Under the pieces are notes generated by a model, which had not been told where the DNA came from, did no database searches, and saw nothing but the letters and a program-made list of their open reading frames with translations. Positions 1 through 4,985 of a DNA stretch of 5,150 nucleotides are shown here, piece by piece. The position numbers and the translations under genes are program-made. Source of the stretch: Campylobacterales bacterium (lineage in GTDB: Bacteria; Campylobacterota; Campylobacteria; Campylobacterales; QNZT01); the NCBI GenBank assembly GCA_027080605.1, contig JALWRO010000183.1:1-5150 (forward strand). Reading direction: 5' to 3'. Numbering within the stretch: position 1 is the stretch's first letter; each line of letters begins with the position of its first letter.

Positions 1-15
1 CTCCTCTCACCACCA
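1..15 (+). tRNA. 3' end of a tRNA, probably tRNA-Tyr (partial)
   Basis: The first 15 bases look like the tail of a tRNA cut by the window edge. They read as a 3' acceptor strand TCTCACC, then discriminator A and an encoded CCA, ending 6 bases before the next tRNA. The 5' partner would be GGTGAGA. Tyr is inferred, not seen: bacterial tRNA-Tyr genes often end in CACC-A-CCA, and E. coli has the order thrU-tyrU-glyT-thrT-tufB, in which Tyr directly precedes Gly. No anticodon is visible, so the identity rests on synteny. Confidence 0.7.
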
Positions 16-21
16 CGTTAT

Positions 22-98
22 GCGGGAATAGCTCAGTTGGCTAGAGCGTCAGCCTTCCAAGCTGAGGGTCGCCGGTTCGAGTCCGGTTTCCCGCTCCA
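22..98 (+). tRNA. tRNA-Gly, anticodon TCC
   Basis: This is a complete 77-base cloverleaf with CCA encoded. The acceptor stem is GCGGGAA/TTCCCGC, the D stem GCTC/GAGC, and the anticodon stem TCAGC/GCTGA around loop CTTCCAA. The anticodon TCC at 56-58 reads GGA and other GGN glycine codons by wobble. The T arm is GCCGG-TTCGAGT-CCGGT, with one G-T pair at its base. The discriminator is T, as in E. coli tRNA-Gly. It sits 6 bases after the preceding tRNA tail, so the two are probably processed from one precursor. Confidence 0.98.
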
Positions 99-236
99 TT
101 TAAACTGGGAGCTGATTTCGTATTTCTTAATCTATCTTTGTTTTATGAAAAAGTTATACAGTGACGCTTACTTAGTTTAAAATCATTCAGGTTATTTGGT
201 GTTGTTAAGTTTAGGATGCGAGCTTGTTTGAGTTAT
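99..236 (+). other. AT-rich spacer between tRNA-Gly and tRNA-Thr, possibly holding a promoter
   Basis: These 138 bases carry no ORF that I can support and no tRNA remnant. The spacer is long compared with the 6-base gap just upstream. T-rich runs precede a TATACA (155-160) that could be a weak -10 box, and a TAGGAT at 212-217 is another weak possibility. Neither has a convincing -35, though Campylobacterota promoters often lack one. A short inverted repeat, GCTCC (93-97)/GGAGC (108-112), overlaps the tRNA-Gly end and could mark 3' processing. A tRNA-Thr/tuf promoter here is inference only. Confidence 0.3.
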
Positions 237-311
<75 letters not shown>

Positions 312-313
312 GG

Positions 314-333
314 AAAGTTTTGGCCAAAACTTT
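314..333 (+). repeat. Perfect 20-base palindrome between tRNA-Thr and tuf
   Basis: The 20 bases AAAGTTTTGGCCAAAACTTT equal their own reverse complement. As RNA they would fold into an 8-bp stem with a GGCC tetraloop. They start 2 bases after the tRNA-Thr CCA and end 48 bases before the tuf ATG. No U tract follows, so this is not a standard intrinsic terminator. It could mark a processing point that frees the tRNA 3' end or protects the tuf mRNA 5' end, or it could be a DNA-binding site for a dimeric protein. The sequence alone does not decide between these. Confidence 0.6.
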
Positions 334-381
334 AACAACTATTAATGTATTAAAATTCAAAATCTAAAATCGGAGGATACA

Positions 382-1581
382 ATGGCAAAAGAAAAGTTCG
401 AAAGAAGTAAGCCGCACGTAAACATAGGTACCATCGGTCACGTCGATCATGGTAAAACAACACTGACTGCAGCGATCTCTGCGGTACTCGCTACTAAAGG
501 TCTTGCAGAGCTGAAAGATTACGATGGTATCGATAACGCTCCAGAAGAGAAAGAGAGAGGTATTACTATCGCGACTTCTCACATCGAGTATGAGACAGAG
601 AAGCGTCACTATGCACACGTTGACTGCCCGGGTCACGCCGACTACGTCAAAAACATGATTACAGGTGCGGCTCAGATGGACGGTGCTATTCTCGTTGTAT
701 CCGCTGCTGATGGTCCAATGCCACAAACAAGAGAGCATATCCTCCTGTCTCGCCAGGTAGGTGTACCATATATCGTTGTTTTTATGAACAAACAAGATAT
801 GGTAGATGACGAAGAGCTCCTCGAGCTGGTTGAAATGGAGATCAGAGAGCTTCTCGACGAGTACGAATTCCCTGGTGATGACACTCCTGTAGTAGCAGGT
901 TCTGCACTGAAAGCTCTTGAAGAAGCGAAAGAGGGTAACGTAGGTGAGTGGGGTGAAAAAATCCTTGCACTAATGGATGCTGTCGATGAATACATCCCAA
1001 CTCCTGAGAGAGATACTGACAAAGATTTCCTGATGCCTGTAGAGGACGTTTTCTCTATCTCCGGTCGTGGTACTGTTGCGACAGGTAGAATCGAGAGAGG
1101 TGTTGTCAAAGTTGGTGACGAGATCGAGATCGTAGGTATCAGAGACACTCAGAAGACTACTGTAACCGGTGTCGAGATGTTTAGAAAAGAGATGGATCAG
1201 GGTGAAGCCGGTGATAACGTAGGTATTCTGCTCAGAGGTACTAAAAAAGAAGATATCGAAAGAGGTATGGTTCTTTGTAAGCCAGGTTCAATCACACCTC
1301 ACACAAAATTTACTGCTGAGATCTATGTATTGAGCAAAGAAGAGGGTGGTCGTCATACTCCATTCTTCAACAACTACAGACCTCAGTTTTATGTAAGAAC
1401 GACTGACGTTACAGGTTCTATCACACTTCCTGAGGGAACTGAGATGGTTATGCCAGGCGACAACGTTAAAATCACTGTTGAACTGATCGCGCCAATCGCT
1501 CTCGAAGAGGGTACAAGATTTGCGATCCGTGAGGGTGGTAGAACTGTTGGTGCCGGTGTTGTTTCTTCAATCATCGAATAA
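382..1581 (+). CDS. tuf: Translation elongation factor Tu
   Basis: EF-Tu is the GTPase that carries aminoacyl-tRNA to the ribosomal A site in the cytoplasm. The 399-residue length is normal for a full protein. The G-domain motifs are all present: P-loop GHVDHGKT (19-26), switch I RGITI (59-63), DCPGH (81-85), NKQD (136-139) and SAL (174-176). Domains 2 and 3 follow, with the conserved GRGTV and GGRHTPF stretches and the C-terminal EGGRTVGAGVV. The catalytic His is H85, in DCPGH. The fourth motif reads NKQD where E. coli has NKCD. The start is supported by GGAGG at 372-376, 5 bases before the ATG. The gene probably shares a transcript with the tRNAs upstream. A TAAAAT at 351-356 could be a weak -10 box, but no -35 is evident. 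Confidence 0.99.
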   Translation: MAKEKFERSKPHVNIGTIGHVDHGKTTLTAAISAVLATKGLAELKDYDGIDNAPEEKERGITIATSHIEYETEKRHYAHVDCPGHADYVKNMITGAAQMDGAILVVSAADGPMPQTREHILLSRQVGVPYIVVFMNKQDMVDDEELLELVEMEIRELLDEYEFPGDDTPVVAGSALKALEEAKEGNVGEWGEKILALMDAVDEYIPTPERDTDKDFLMPVEDVFSISGRGTVATGRIERGVVKVGDEIEIVGIRDTQKTTVTGVEMFRKEMDQGEAGDNVGILLRGTKKEDIERGMVLCKPGSITPHTKFTAEIYVLSKEEGGRHTPFFNNYRPQFYVRTTDVTGSITLPEGTEMVMPGDNVKITVELIAPIALEEGTRFAIREGGRTVGAGVVSSIIE

Positions 1582-1586
1582 TTTTT

Positions 1587-1616
1587 AAACTCGGCTCCTT
1601 TACGGGCCCGGGTTTT
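1587..1616 (+). terminator. Terminator-like hairpin after tuf
   Basis: Six bases after the tuf stop, AAACTCGGCTC (1587-1597) can pair with GGGCCCGGGTTT (1604-1615) around the loop CTTTAC. The pairing has G-T wobbles and one bulged C. The GC-rich core is preceded by an A run and followed by only four T, so termination would be partial at best. It fits a readthrough attenuator that lets much tuf be made and less of rpmG and the genes beyond. Its 3' arm is shared with the next hairpin, so the two cannot form together. Confidence 0.55.
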
Positions 1617-1630
1617 ACAAAAGGTAAAAC
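1612..1630 (+). promoter_or_regulatory. Hairpin holding the rpmG ribosome binding site
   Basis: GTTTTAC (1612-1618) and GTAAAAC (1624-1630) form a perfect 7-bp inverted repeat around the 5-base loop AAAAG. The second arm ends one base before the rpmG ATG, and the AAGG Shine-Dalgarno (1621-1624) lies across the loop and the base of that arm. Folding could therefore hinder ribosome loading on rpmG. The first arm overlaps the 3' side of the preceding terminator-like hairpin. The stem is AT-rich and its stability is uncertain. Confidence 0.45.
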
Positions 1631-1789
1631 ATGACAGTAAAAGTTGGTTTAAAATGTGAAGAGTGCGGTGACATCAACTACACTACCACAAAAAACAGTA
1701 AGACGATGACTGAAAAGCTCGCGCTTAGAAAACATTGTCGAAGAGATAAAAAACATACACTTCATAAAGAAGTCAAACTCAAATCATAA
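1631..1789 (+). CDS. rpmG: 50S ribosomal protein L33
   Basis: L33 is a small protein of the large subunit, located near the E site. The 52-residue product begins MTVKVGLKCEECGDINYTTT and ends HTLHKEVKLKS, very close to what I recall of the Helicobacter/Campylobacter L33 pattern. It has the zinc-ribbon pair C9-x2-C12 and a third Cys at C36. The fourth ligand position, often Cys in the zinc-binding form, is Asp39 (C36-R-R-D). Zinc binding is therefore uncertain, unless His35 or His42 substitutes. The start is the ATG 6 bases after AAGG at 1621-1624. The stop codon lies inside the left arm of a strong hairpin that precedes tRNA-Trp. Confidence 0.95.
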   Translation: MTVKVGLKCEECGDINYTTTKNSKTMTEKLALRKHCRRDKKHTLHKEVKLKS

Positions 1790-1813
1790 ACAAGAGTCAC
1801 TCTCTTGTTTATG
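1785..1813 (+). repeat. 12-bp perfect hairpin spanning the rpmG stop codon
   Basis: CATAAACAAGAG (1785-1796) and CTCTTGTTTATG (1802-1813) are exact reverse complements around the loop TCACT. The left arm contains the rpmG TAA, and the right arm ends 5 bases before tRNA-Trp. No proper U tract follows, so a role in separating the rpmG mRNA from the tRNA precursor, or in protecting the mRNA 3' end, is more likely than strong termination. TGTTTATG (1806-1813) can also pair with CATAAACA at 1894-1901, just past the tRNA. That alternative stem would enclose the tRNA. Confidence 0.7.
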
Positions 1814-1818
1814 CTTGC

Positions 1819-1895
1819 AGGGCAATAGCTCCAATTGGTAGAGCGCCGGATTCCAAATCCGATGGTTGGGGGTTCGAGTCCCTCTTGCCCTGCCA
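1819..1895 (+). tRNA. tRNA-Trp, anticodon CCA
   Basis: This is a complete 77-base cloverleaf with encoded CCA. The acceptor stem is AGGGCAA/TTGCCCT, the D stem GCTC/GAGC, and the T arm GGGGG-TTCGAGT-CCCTC. The anticodon CCA lies at 1853-1855 in loop TTCCAAA, and the discriminator is G, a known tryptophan identity base. The anticodon stem CCGGA/TCCGA has one non-Watson-Crick pair, C1846 with A1862 (positions 27-43). The gene sits between rpmG and secE, 26 bases ahead of secE, and is most likely cut out of the same transcript. Confidence 0.98.
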
Positions 1896-1921
1896 TAAAC
1901 AGATAAGTTTAGAGGTAACAG

Positions 1922-2101
1922 ATGCAAAAATTATTACAGTACATTCGCGAATCGCGTGCGGAGTTGACGAAGGTTATCTTCCCAACAAAAGAGCAGATTA
2001 GAAATGCATTTGTATCTGTTTTTATCGTAGTGACAGTTATATCTTTATTTCTGGCATTGATCGACGCGATAATGTCATTGTCGCTTTCCAGTTTTTTATA
2101 G
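1922..2101 (+). CDS. secE: Preprotein translocase subunit SecE
   Basis: SecE is the small essential subunit of the SecYEG channel in the inner membrane; it clamps SecY. The product is 59 residues, the short single-span form common outside the enterobacteria. It has an amphipathic N-terminal part (residues 1-27, with the conserved E-L-T-K-V-I-F-P-T pattern at 14-22), one hydrophobic segment (about 29-50), and a short tail ending SSFL. The N-terminus is positively charged, consistent with a cytoplasmic location. AGAGG (1911-1915) lies 6 bases before the ATG. Its stop TAG merges with the nusG Shine-Dalgarno, and the nusG ATG follows 10 bases later. The secE-nusG pairing supports the call. Confidence 0.96.
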   Translation: MQKLLQYIRESRAELTKVIFPTKEQIRNAFVSVFIVVTVISLFLALIDAIMSLSLSSFL

Positions 2102-2111
2102 GAGTTTTTGA

Positions 2112-2642
2112 ATGTCACATAAATGGTATGCTATTCAAACCTATGCCGGAAGCGAAAAGAGCGTCAAAAATGCGATACAGACTATTTTTCAACAATTGGG
2201 TATAGAAGAGAAGCTGAAAGATATACTTGTACCTACAGAAGATGTCATCGAAGTCAAAAACGGTGAAAAAAAGATCACCGAGAGAAGTCTCTATCCCGGA
2301 TATGTCTTTGCAAATATCGATCTCGATACCGATACATGGCACCGCATCCAGTCGTTGCCAAAGGTGAGTAGATTTATCGGTGAGTCTAAAAAACCGACGC
2401 CTCTGAGTGAAAAAGATATCAATCTGATTATCGAAAAAACAGAGCGGAAAGCTGCTCCCAAGCCAAAAATATCGTTTGATGTCGGTGAGAGCGTACGGAT
2501 CACGGAAGGGCCGTTTGCAAACTTTACCGGTGTAGTGGAAGAGTATGATATGGTGCATGGCACACTGAGACTCAATGTATCGATTTTCGGTAGAAGTACA
2601 CCGGTTGAGATACTCTACTCACAAGTCGAAAAAATCATATAA
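2112..2642 (+). CDS. nusG: Transcription termination/antitermination protein NusG
   Basis: NusG binds RNA polymerase through its N-terminal domain. Its C-terminal KOW domain contacts ribosomal protein S10 or Rho, coupling transcription to translation or to termination. The 176-residue length is typical. The NGN domain occupies about residues 3-110, with the opening WYAIQTYAGSE, the LVPTE strand (39-43) and LYPGYVF (60-66). A charged proline-rich linker (111-119) leads to the KOW domain (about 122-176), with F-x-x-G-E-x-V-x-I-x-x-G-P-F-x-x-F-x-G visible at 122-140. GGAG at 2101-2104 overlaps the secE stop, 7 bases before the ATG, which suggests translational coupling. Confidence 0.99.
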   Translation: MSHKWYAIQTYAGSEKSVKNAIQTIFQQLGIEEKLKDILVPTEDVIEVKNGEKKITERSLYPGYVFANIDLDTDTWHRIQSLPKVSRFIGESKKPTPLSEKDINLIIEKTERKAAPKPKISFDVGESVRITEGPFANFTGVVEEYDMVHGTLRLNVSIFGRSTPVEILYSQVEKII

Positions 2643-2680
2643 GCAACTAATCACAATCAATAATCTTAAAAGGAAGTATA

Positions 2681-3106
2681 ATGGCAAAAAAAGTCACTGG
2701 TCAGATCAAATTACAGATCCCCGCTGGTCAAGCTAATCCATCACCTCCGGTTGGTCCTGCTCTGGGTCAACAGGGTGTGAATATCATGGAGTTTTGTAAA
2801 GCGTTCAATGAAAAAACTAAAGCGATGGCGGGTTTCAATATTCCTGTTGTCATCACAGTCTATGCAGACAGAAGTTTTACATTTATCACCAAGCAGCCAC
2901 CTGCATCGGATCTTATCAAAAAAGCGGCAGGTATCAAAAAAGGTAGTGATAACCCACTCAAAAACAAAGTGGCCAAACTGACACGTGATCAACTGATGGA
3001 TATCGTTGATAAAAAAATTGAAGATCTCAATACTAAAGACAAAGAACAGGCTGCGAAAATCATTGCAGGTTCTGCCAGAAGTATGGGCGTCGAGATAGAA
3101 GAGTAG
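2681..3106 (+). CDS. rplK: 50S ribosomal protein L11
   Basis: L11 binds the GTPase-associated region of 23S rRNA, where elongation factors act, and is needed for RelA-type stringent sensing. The 141 residues are standard. The N-terminal domain (1-70) carries the proline-rich switch IPAGQANPSPPVGPALGQ (13-30), also linked to thiostrepton action. The C-terminal RNA-binding domain (about 75-141) includes NPLKNKVAKLTRDQ and ends with AGSARSMGVEIEE. AAGGA at 2670-2674 lies 6 bases before the ATG. The 38-base gap after nusG holds no visible hairpin, so the L1-binding leader found before rplK in E. coli is not evident here. Confidence 0.99.
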   Translation: MAKKVTGQIKLQIPAGQANPSPPVGPALGQQGVNIMEFCKAFNEKTKAMAGFNIPVVITVYADRSFTFITKQPPASDLIKKAAGIKKGSDNPLKNKVAKLTRDQLMDIVDKKIEDLNTKDKEQAAKIIAGSARSMGVEIEE

Positions 3107-3159
3107 AAAAATAAACCTAAACCACAAGGTCAATGTGGAAGCAAAATGCGGAGAGTTAA

Positions 3160-3864
3160 ATGTCTAAAAAAGTTTCAAAAAGATTTCAAGAATTATTAAA
3201 GAAGATAGATAGAGAGAAAGAGTACGGTGTTGATGAAGCAATCACAACCGTTAAAGATTTAAAATCAGCAAAATTTGACGAGACTGTAGAAGTTGCGCTC
3301 AAACTGAATGTTGACCCAAGACACGCGGATCAGATGATTCGTGGTTCTGTAGTACTGCCTGCCGGCACAGGTAAAACTGTGAGAGTCGCAGTCATTGCCA
3401 AAGAGGCGAAAGCAGATGAAGCAAAAGCAGCGGGTGCAGACATCGCAGGTGGAGCTGAGATTATCGAAGATATCCAGGCAGGAAATATCAATTTTGACGT
3501 CTTGATCGCCACACCCGATATGATGGGTATGGTCGGTAAAGTCGGACGTGTTCTGGGGCCAAAAGGTCTGATGCCTAACCCCAAGACCGGAACAGTCACA
3601 ATGGATGTCGCTCAGGCAGTGAAAAATGCCAAAGGCGGACAGGTCAATTTCCGTGTTGATAAACATGGTAACATTCATGCCGGTATTGGAAAGGTGAGCT
3701 TCAGTGCTGAAGATCTGACCAAAAACTTTAATGCTTTCTTACAGGCGATCAATAAACAGAAGCCTGCTTCTGCAAAAGGCAGATATATCAAACACGGTGC
3801 ACTCTCACTGACTATGAGTCCATCGATTGATCTTGATACCCAGGAATTACTGGAAATCAAATAA
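3160..3864 (+). CDS. rplA: 50S ribosomal protein L1
   Basis: L1 forms the mobile stalk at the exit side of the 50S subunit. In many bacteria it also represses its own operon by binding mRNA. The 234 residues match the family length. Domain I is split (about 1-67 and 160-234) and domain II lies between. The signature GRVLGPKGLMPNPKTGTVT spans 129-147, and the RNA-contact region FRVDKHGNIHAGIGK spans 164-178. GGAG at 3150-3153 lies 6 bases before the ATG. The 53-base gap after rplK has only a 5-bp hairpin (CCACA 3122-3126/TGTGG 3134-3138), too weak to call an L1 site. Confidence 0.99.
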   Translation: MSKKVSKRFQELLKKIDREKEYGVDEAITTVKDLKSAKFDETVEVALKLNVDPRHADQMIRGSVVLPAGTGKTVRVAVIAKEAKADEAKAAGADIAGGAEIIEDIQAGNINFDVLIATPDMMGMVGKVGRVLGPKGLMPNPKTGTVTMDVAQAVKNAKGGQVNFRVDKHGNIHAGIGKVSFSAEDLTKNFNAFLQAINKQKPASAKGRYIKHGALSLTMSPSIDLDTQELLEIK

Positions 3865-3884
3865 AAACTATCGTAAGATAGTTT
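3865..3884 (+). repeat. 8-bp hairpin with GNRA-type loop directly after rplA
   Basis: AAACTATC (3865-3872) and GATAGTTT (3877-3884) pair perfectly around the tetraloop GTAA, which fits the stable GNRA class. It begins on the base after the rplA stop codon and ends 4 bases before the L10 leader outer stem. The following ATCTTT is only weakly T-rich, so this is a weak terminator at most. It may protect the rplK-rplA mRNA 3' end or insulate the folding of the leader. Confidence 0.6.
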
Positions 3885-3887
3885 ATC

Positions 3888-3989
3888 TTTGATCGAAGAC
3901 AGCAGGGGCGATGCTTAAACAGGTAGTTTTCCTCCGAAATCTGCCATCCCTTACGGGTGCCCTGCCGATTGATCAGAAAGGAGGAAAAG
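3888..3989 (+). ncRNA. L10 leader: autoregulatory RNA upstream of rplJ
   Basis: The rplA-rplJ gap matches the known ribosomal L10 leader, to which the L10-L12 complex binds to repress its own synthesis. Conserved strings include GAAGACAGCAGG (3895-3906), GCTTAA (3913-3918) and CCTGCCGA (3961-3968). The outer stem is TTTGATC (3888-3894)/GATCAGA (3971-3977). The main stem is GCAGGGGC (3902-3909)/GCCCTGC (3959-3965), with one bulged G. An inner hairpin has GGTAGTTTTC (3922-3931) paired to GAAATCTGCC (3936-3945), with one T-T mismatch and loop CTCC. A second small hairpin is CCC-TTAC-GGG (3948-3957). The element ends at the rplJ Shine-Dalgarno. Family membership is recognised by eye, not by a covariance search. 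Confidence 0.9.
3927..3988 (+). promoter_or_regulatory. Candidate anti-Shine-Dalgarno switch for rplJ
   Basis: TTTTCCTCC (3927-3935) is an exact 9-base reverse complement of GGAGGAAAA (3980-3988), the stretch that holds the rplJ ribosome binding site. The first segment forms the distal strand and loop of the leader's inner hairpin, so that hairpin and the long-range helix exclude each other. The exposed CTCC loop could start pairing with GGAGG. A switch between open and closed rplJ initiation, shifted by L10-L12 binding, is inferred. Which state the protein favours cannot be read from the sequence. Confidence 0.5.
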
Positions 3990-4478
3990 ATGACACGACA
4001 ACACAAAGAAGAAGTAGTTGCTTTTTTAACGGATGAGTTCAAAGAAGCGAAAGCGATTCTCGTTTGTGGTTTCTCAGGACTGACTGTCCAGGAGATCGAA
4101 ACAGCACGTGAGCTGGCAAACGAAGCGGACACGAAAGTGCATGTAGTGAAAAATACACTCGCTACGATCGCTTTGAAAAATGCCGGTTTGACACCGCTCG
4201 AACTCAAAGAAGCAAACATTCTTGTTTGGGGTGACGATCAGATATCTGTATGTAAAGTTGCAGATAAAGCCGCGACAGATTTCAAAGATAAGTTTGTAAT
4301 CAAGTCCGGTCTGTTCGAAGGTGAACCTGCTGATCTCAACCAGATCGCAGCGATCGCCAAGTTGCCGTCCAAAGAAGAGCTCATCGGTATGCTGCTCTCT
4401 GTCTGGACAGCGCCCATCAGGAATTTTGTCACAGGTCTTGATAACCTTAAGACCAAACGTGAAGAAGAGTCAGCGTAA
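3990..4478 (+). CDS. rplJ: 50S ribosomal protein L10
   Basis: L10 anchors the L12 dimers to 23S rRNA, forming the stalk that recruits GTPase factors. Counted from the ATG at 3990 the protein is 162 residues, a usual length. The N-terminal rRNA-binding domain includes CGFSGLTVQEI (26-36) and VVKNTLA (52-58). LPSKEELIGML (125-135) leads into the C-terminal helix (about 138-160) that holds L12. AAGGAGG (3978-3984) lies 5 bases before this ATG. An in-frame GTG at 3957 would add 11 residues, but it lies inside the leader RNA with no ribosome site, so I reject it. Expression is probably controlled by the leader RNA directly upstream. Confidence 0.98.
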   Translation: MTRQHKEEVVAFLTDEFKEAKAILVCGFSGLTVQEIETARELANEADTKVHVVKNTLATIALKNAGLTPLELKEANILVWGDDQISVCKVADKAATDFKDKFVIKSGLFEGEPADLNQIAAIAKLPSKEELIGMLLSVWTAPIRNFVTGLDNLKTKREEESA

Positions 4479-4520
4479 ACCTCATACGGGTGAACGCACT
4501 CATCGTTTTAAAAAGAGAAA

Positions 4521-4538
4521 ACTGTCACAAATGGCAGT
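4521..4538 (+). repeat. Small hairpin in the rplJ-rplL gap
   Basis: ACTGTCA (4521-4527) pairs with TGGCAGT (4532-4538), including one G-T pair, around the loop CAAA. It is preceded by a run of A and followed by CTAAAAATATATAAA, with no T tract, so it is not an intrinsic terminator. It lies 28 bases before the rplL ATG in an 88-base gap. It could act as a cleavage or stability element that helps L12 be made in excess over L10, but that role is inferred. Confidence 0.4.
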
Positions 4539-4566
4539 CTAAAAATATATAAAAAAAGGAATTGAA

Positions 4567-4941
4567 ATGGCAATTACTAAAGAAGATGTCTTAGAATACA
4601 TTTCCGGTCTTTCAGTATTGGAGTTGTCTGAACTCGTTAAAGAGTTTGAAGAGAAGTTTGGCGTATCTGCACAGCCTACAGTTGTAGCTGGCGCAGGCGG
4701 AGCAGCAGGTGGTGCGGCAGCTGAAGAGAAAACAGAATTTGATGTTGTTCTCAAAGATGCTGGTGCGAAGAAAATCAATGTCATCAAAGCTGTTCGTGCA
4801 CTGACAGGCCTGGGTCTGAAAGAAGCGAAAGAAGCTGTTGAAGGTGCTCCAACTGTCATCAAAGAAGGTGTCTCTAAAGAAGACGCTGAAGAAGCAAAAA
4901 AACAACTCGAAGAAGCAGGCGCATCTGTCGAACTCAAATAA
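4567..4941 (+). CDS. rplL: 50S ribosomal protein L7/L12
   Basis: L12 is the multi-copy stalk protein, the only ribosomal protein present in more than one copy. It recruits and stimulates EF-Tu, EF-G and other factors. The 124 residues divide clearly. The N-terminal dimerisation helices (about 1-34) bind L10, and the flexible Ala/Gly hinge is at about 40-54 (VAGAGGAAGGAAAEE). The compact C-terminal domain (about 56-124) has KTEFDVVL (55-62), KINVIKAVRALTGLGLKEAK (69-88) and the final ASVELK. AAGGA (4556-4560) lies 6 bases before the ATG, downstream of an A/T-rich unstructured stretch that should favour ribosome access. It follows rplJ as in nearly all bacteria. Confidence 0.99.
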   Translation: MAITKEDVLEYISGLSVLELSELVKEFEEKFGVSAQPTVVAGAGGAAGGAAAEEKTEFDVVLKDAGAKKINVIKAVRALTGLGLKEAKEAVEGAPTVIKEGVSKEDAEEAKKQLEEAGASVELK

Positions 4942-4948
4942 TTTCACA

Positions 4949-4985
4949 AAAGTTGGGGTATTCTTAAGCCCCAACTTTAGTTTTA
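4949..4985 (+). terminator. Terminator or attenuator between rplL and rpoB
   Basis: AAAGTTGGGG (4949-4958) pairs perfectly with CCCCAACTTT (4969-4978) around the 10-base loop TATTCTTAAG, and TTTTA follows after AG. It begins 7 bases after the rplL stop. The GC core and trailing T's fit an intrinsic terminator, probably leaky because the T run is split by AG. E. coli has an attenuator in this same gap, which lowers rpoBC transcription relative to ribosomal protein genes. The same role here is inferred from position and form. Confidence 0.8.

Noticed and set aside
365..370. TAAAAT directly before the tuf ribosome site as a -10 box
   Set aside because: Transcription would start around the Shine-Dalgarno, leaving no leader for a strongly translated gene.
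2677..2682. TATAAT match just before rplK
   Set aside because: It overlaps the rplK start codon, so a transcript from it would begin inside the gene without a ribosome site. It is AGTATA next to ATG by chance.
3957..3989. In-frame GTG start extending L10 by 11 residues
   Set aside because: It lies inside the L10 leader RNA, has no ribosome binding site, and would place AAGGAGG inside the coding region. The ATG at 3990 has ideal spacing and gives the usual L10 N-terminus.
4321..4542. 73-codon open frame overlapping the end of rplJ
   Set aside because: It runs in another frame over conserved L10 sequence, has no ribosome site and encodes no recognisable protein.
4546..4553. TATATAAA as a promoter for rplL
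   Set aside because: Initiation would fall at or after the rplL Shine-Dalgarno, and no -35 is seen. It is better read as an unstructured AT-rich ribosome approach.
364..4974. Many minus-strand open frames opposite tuf, nusG and the ribosomal genes
   Set aside because: All lie antisense to conserved genes, with Ser/Phe-rich composition typical of reverse-strand shadows and no ribosome sites or families.
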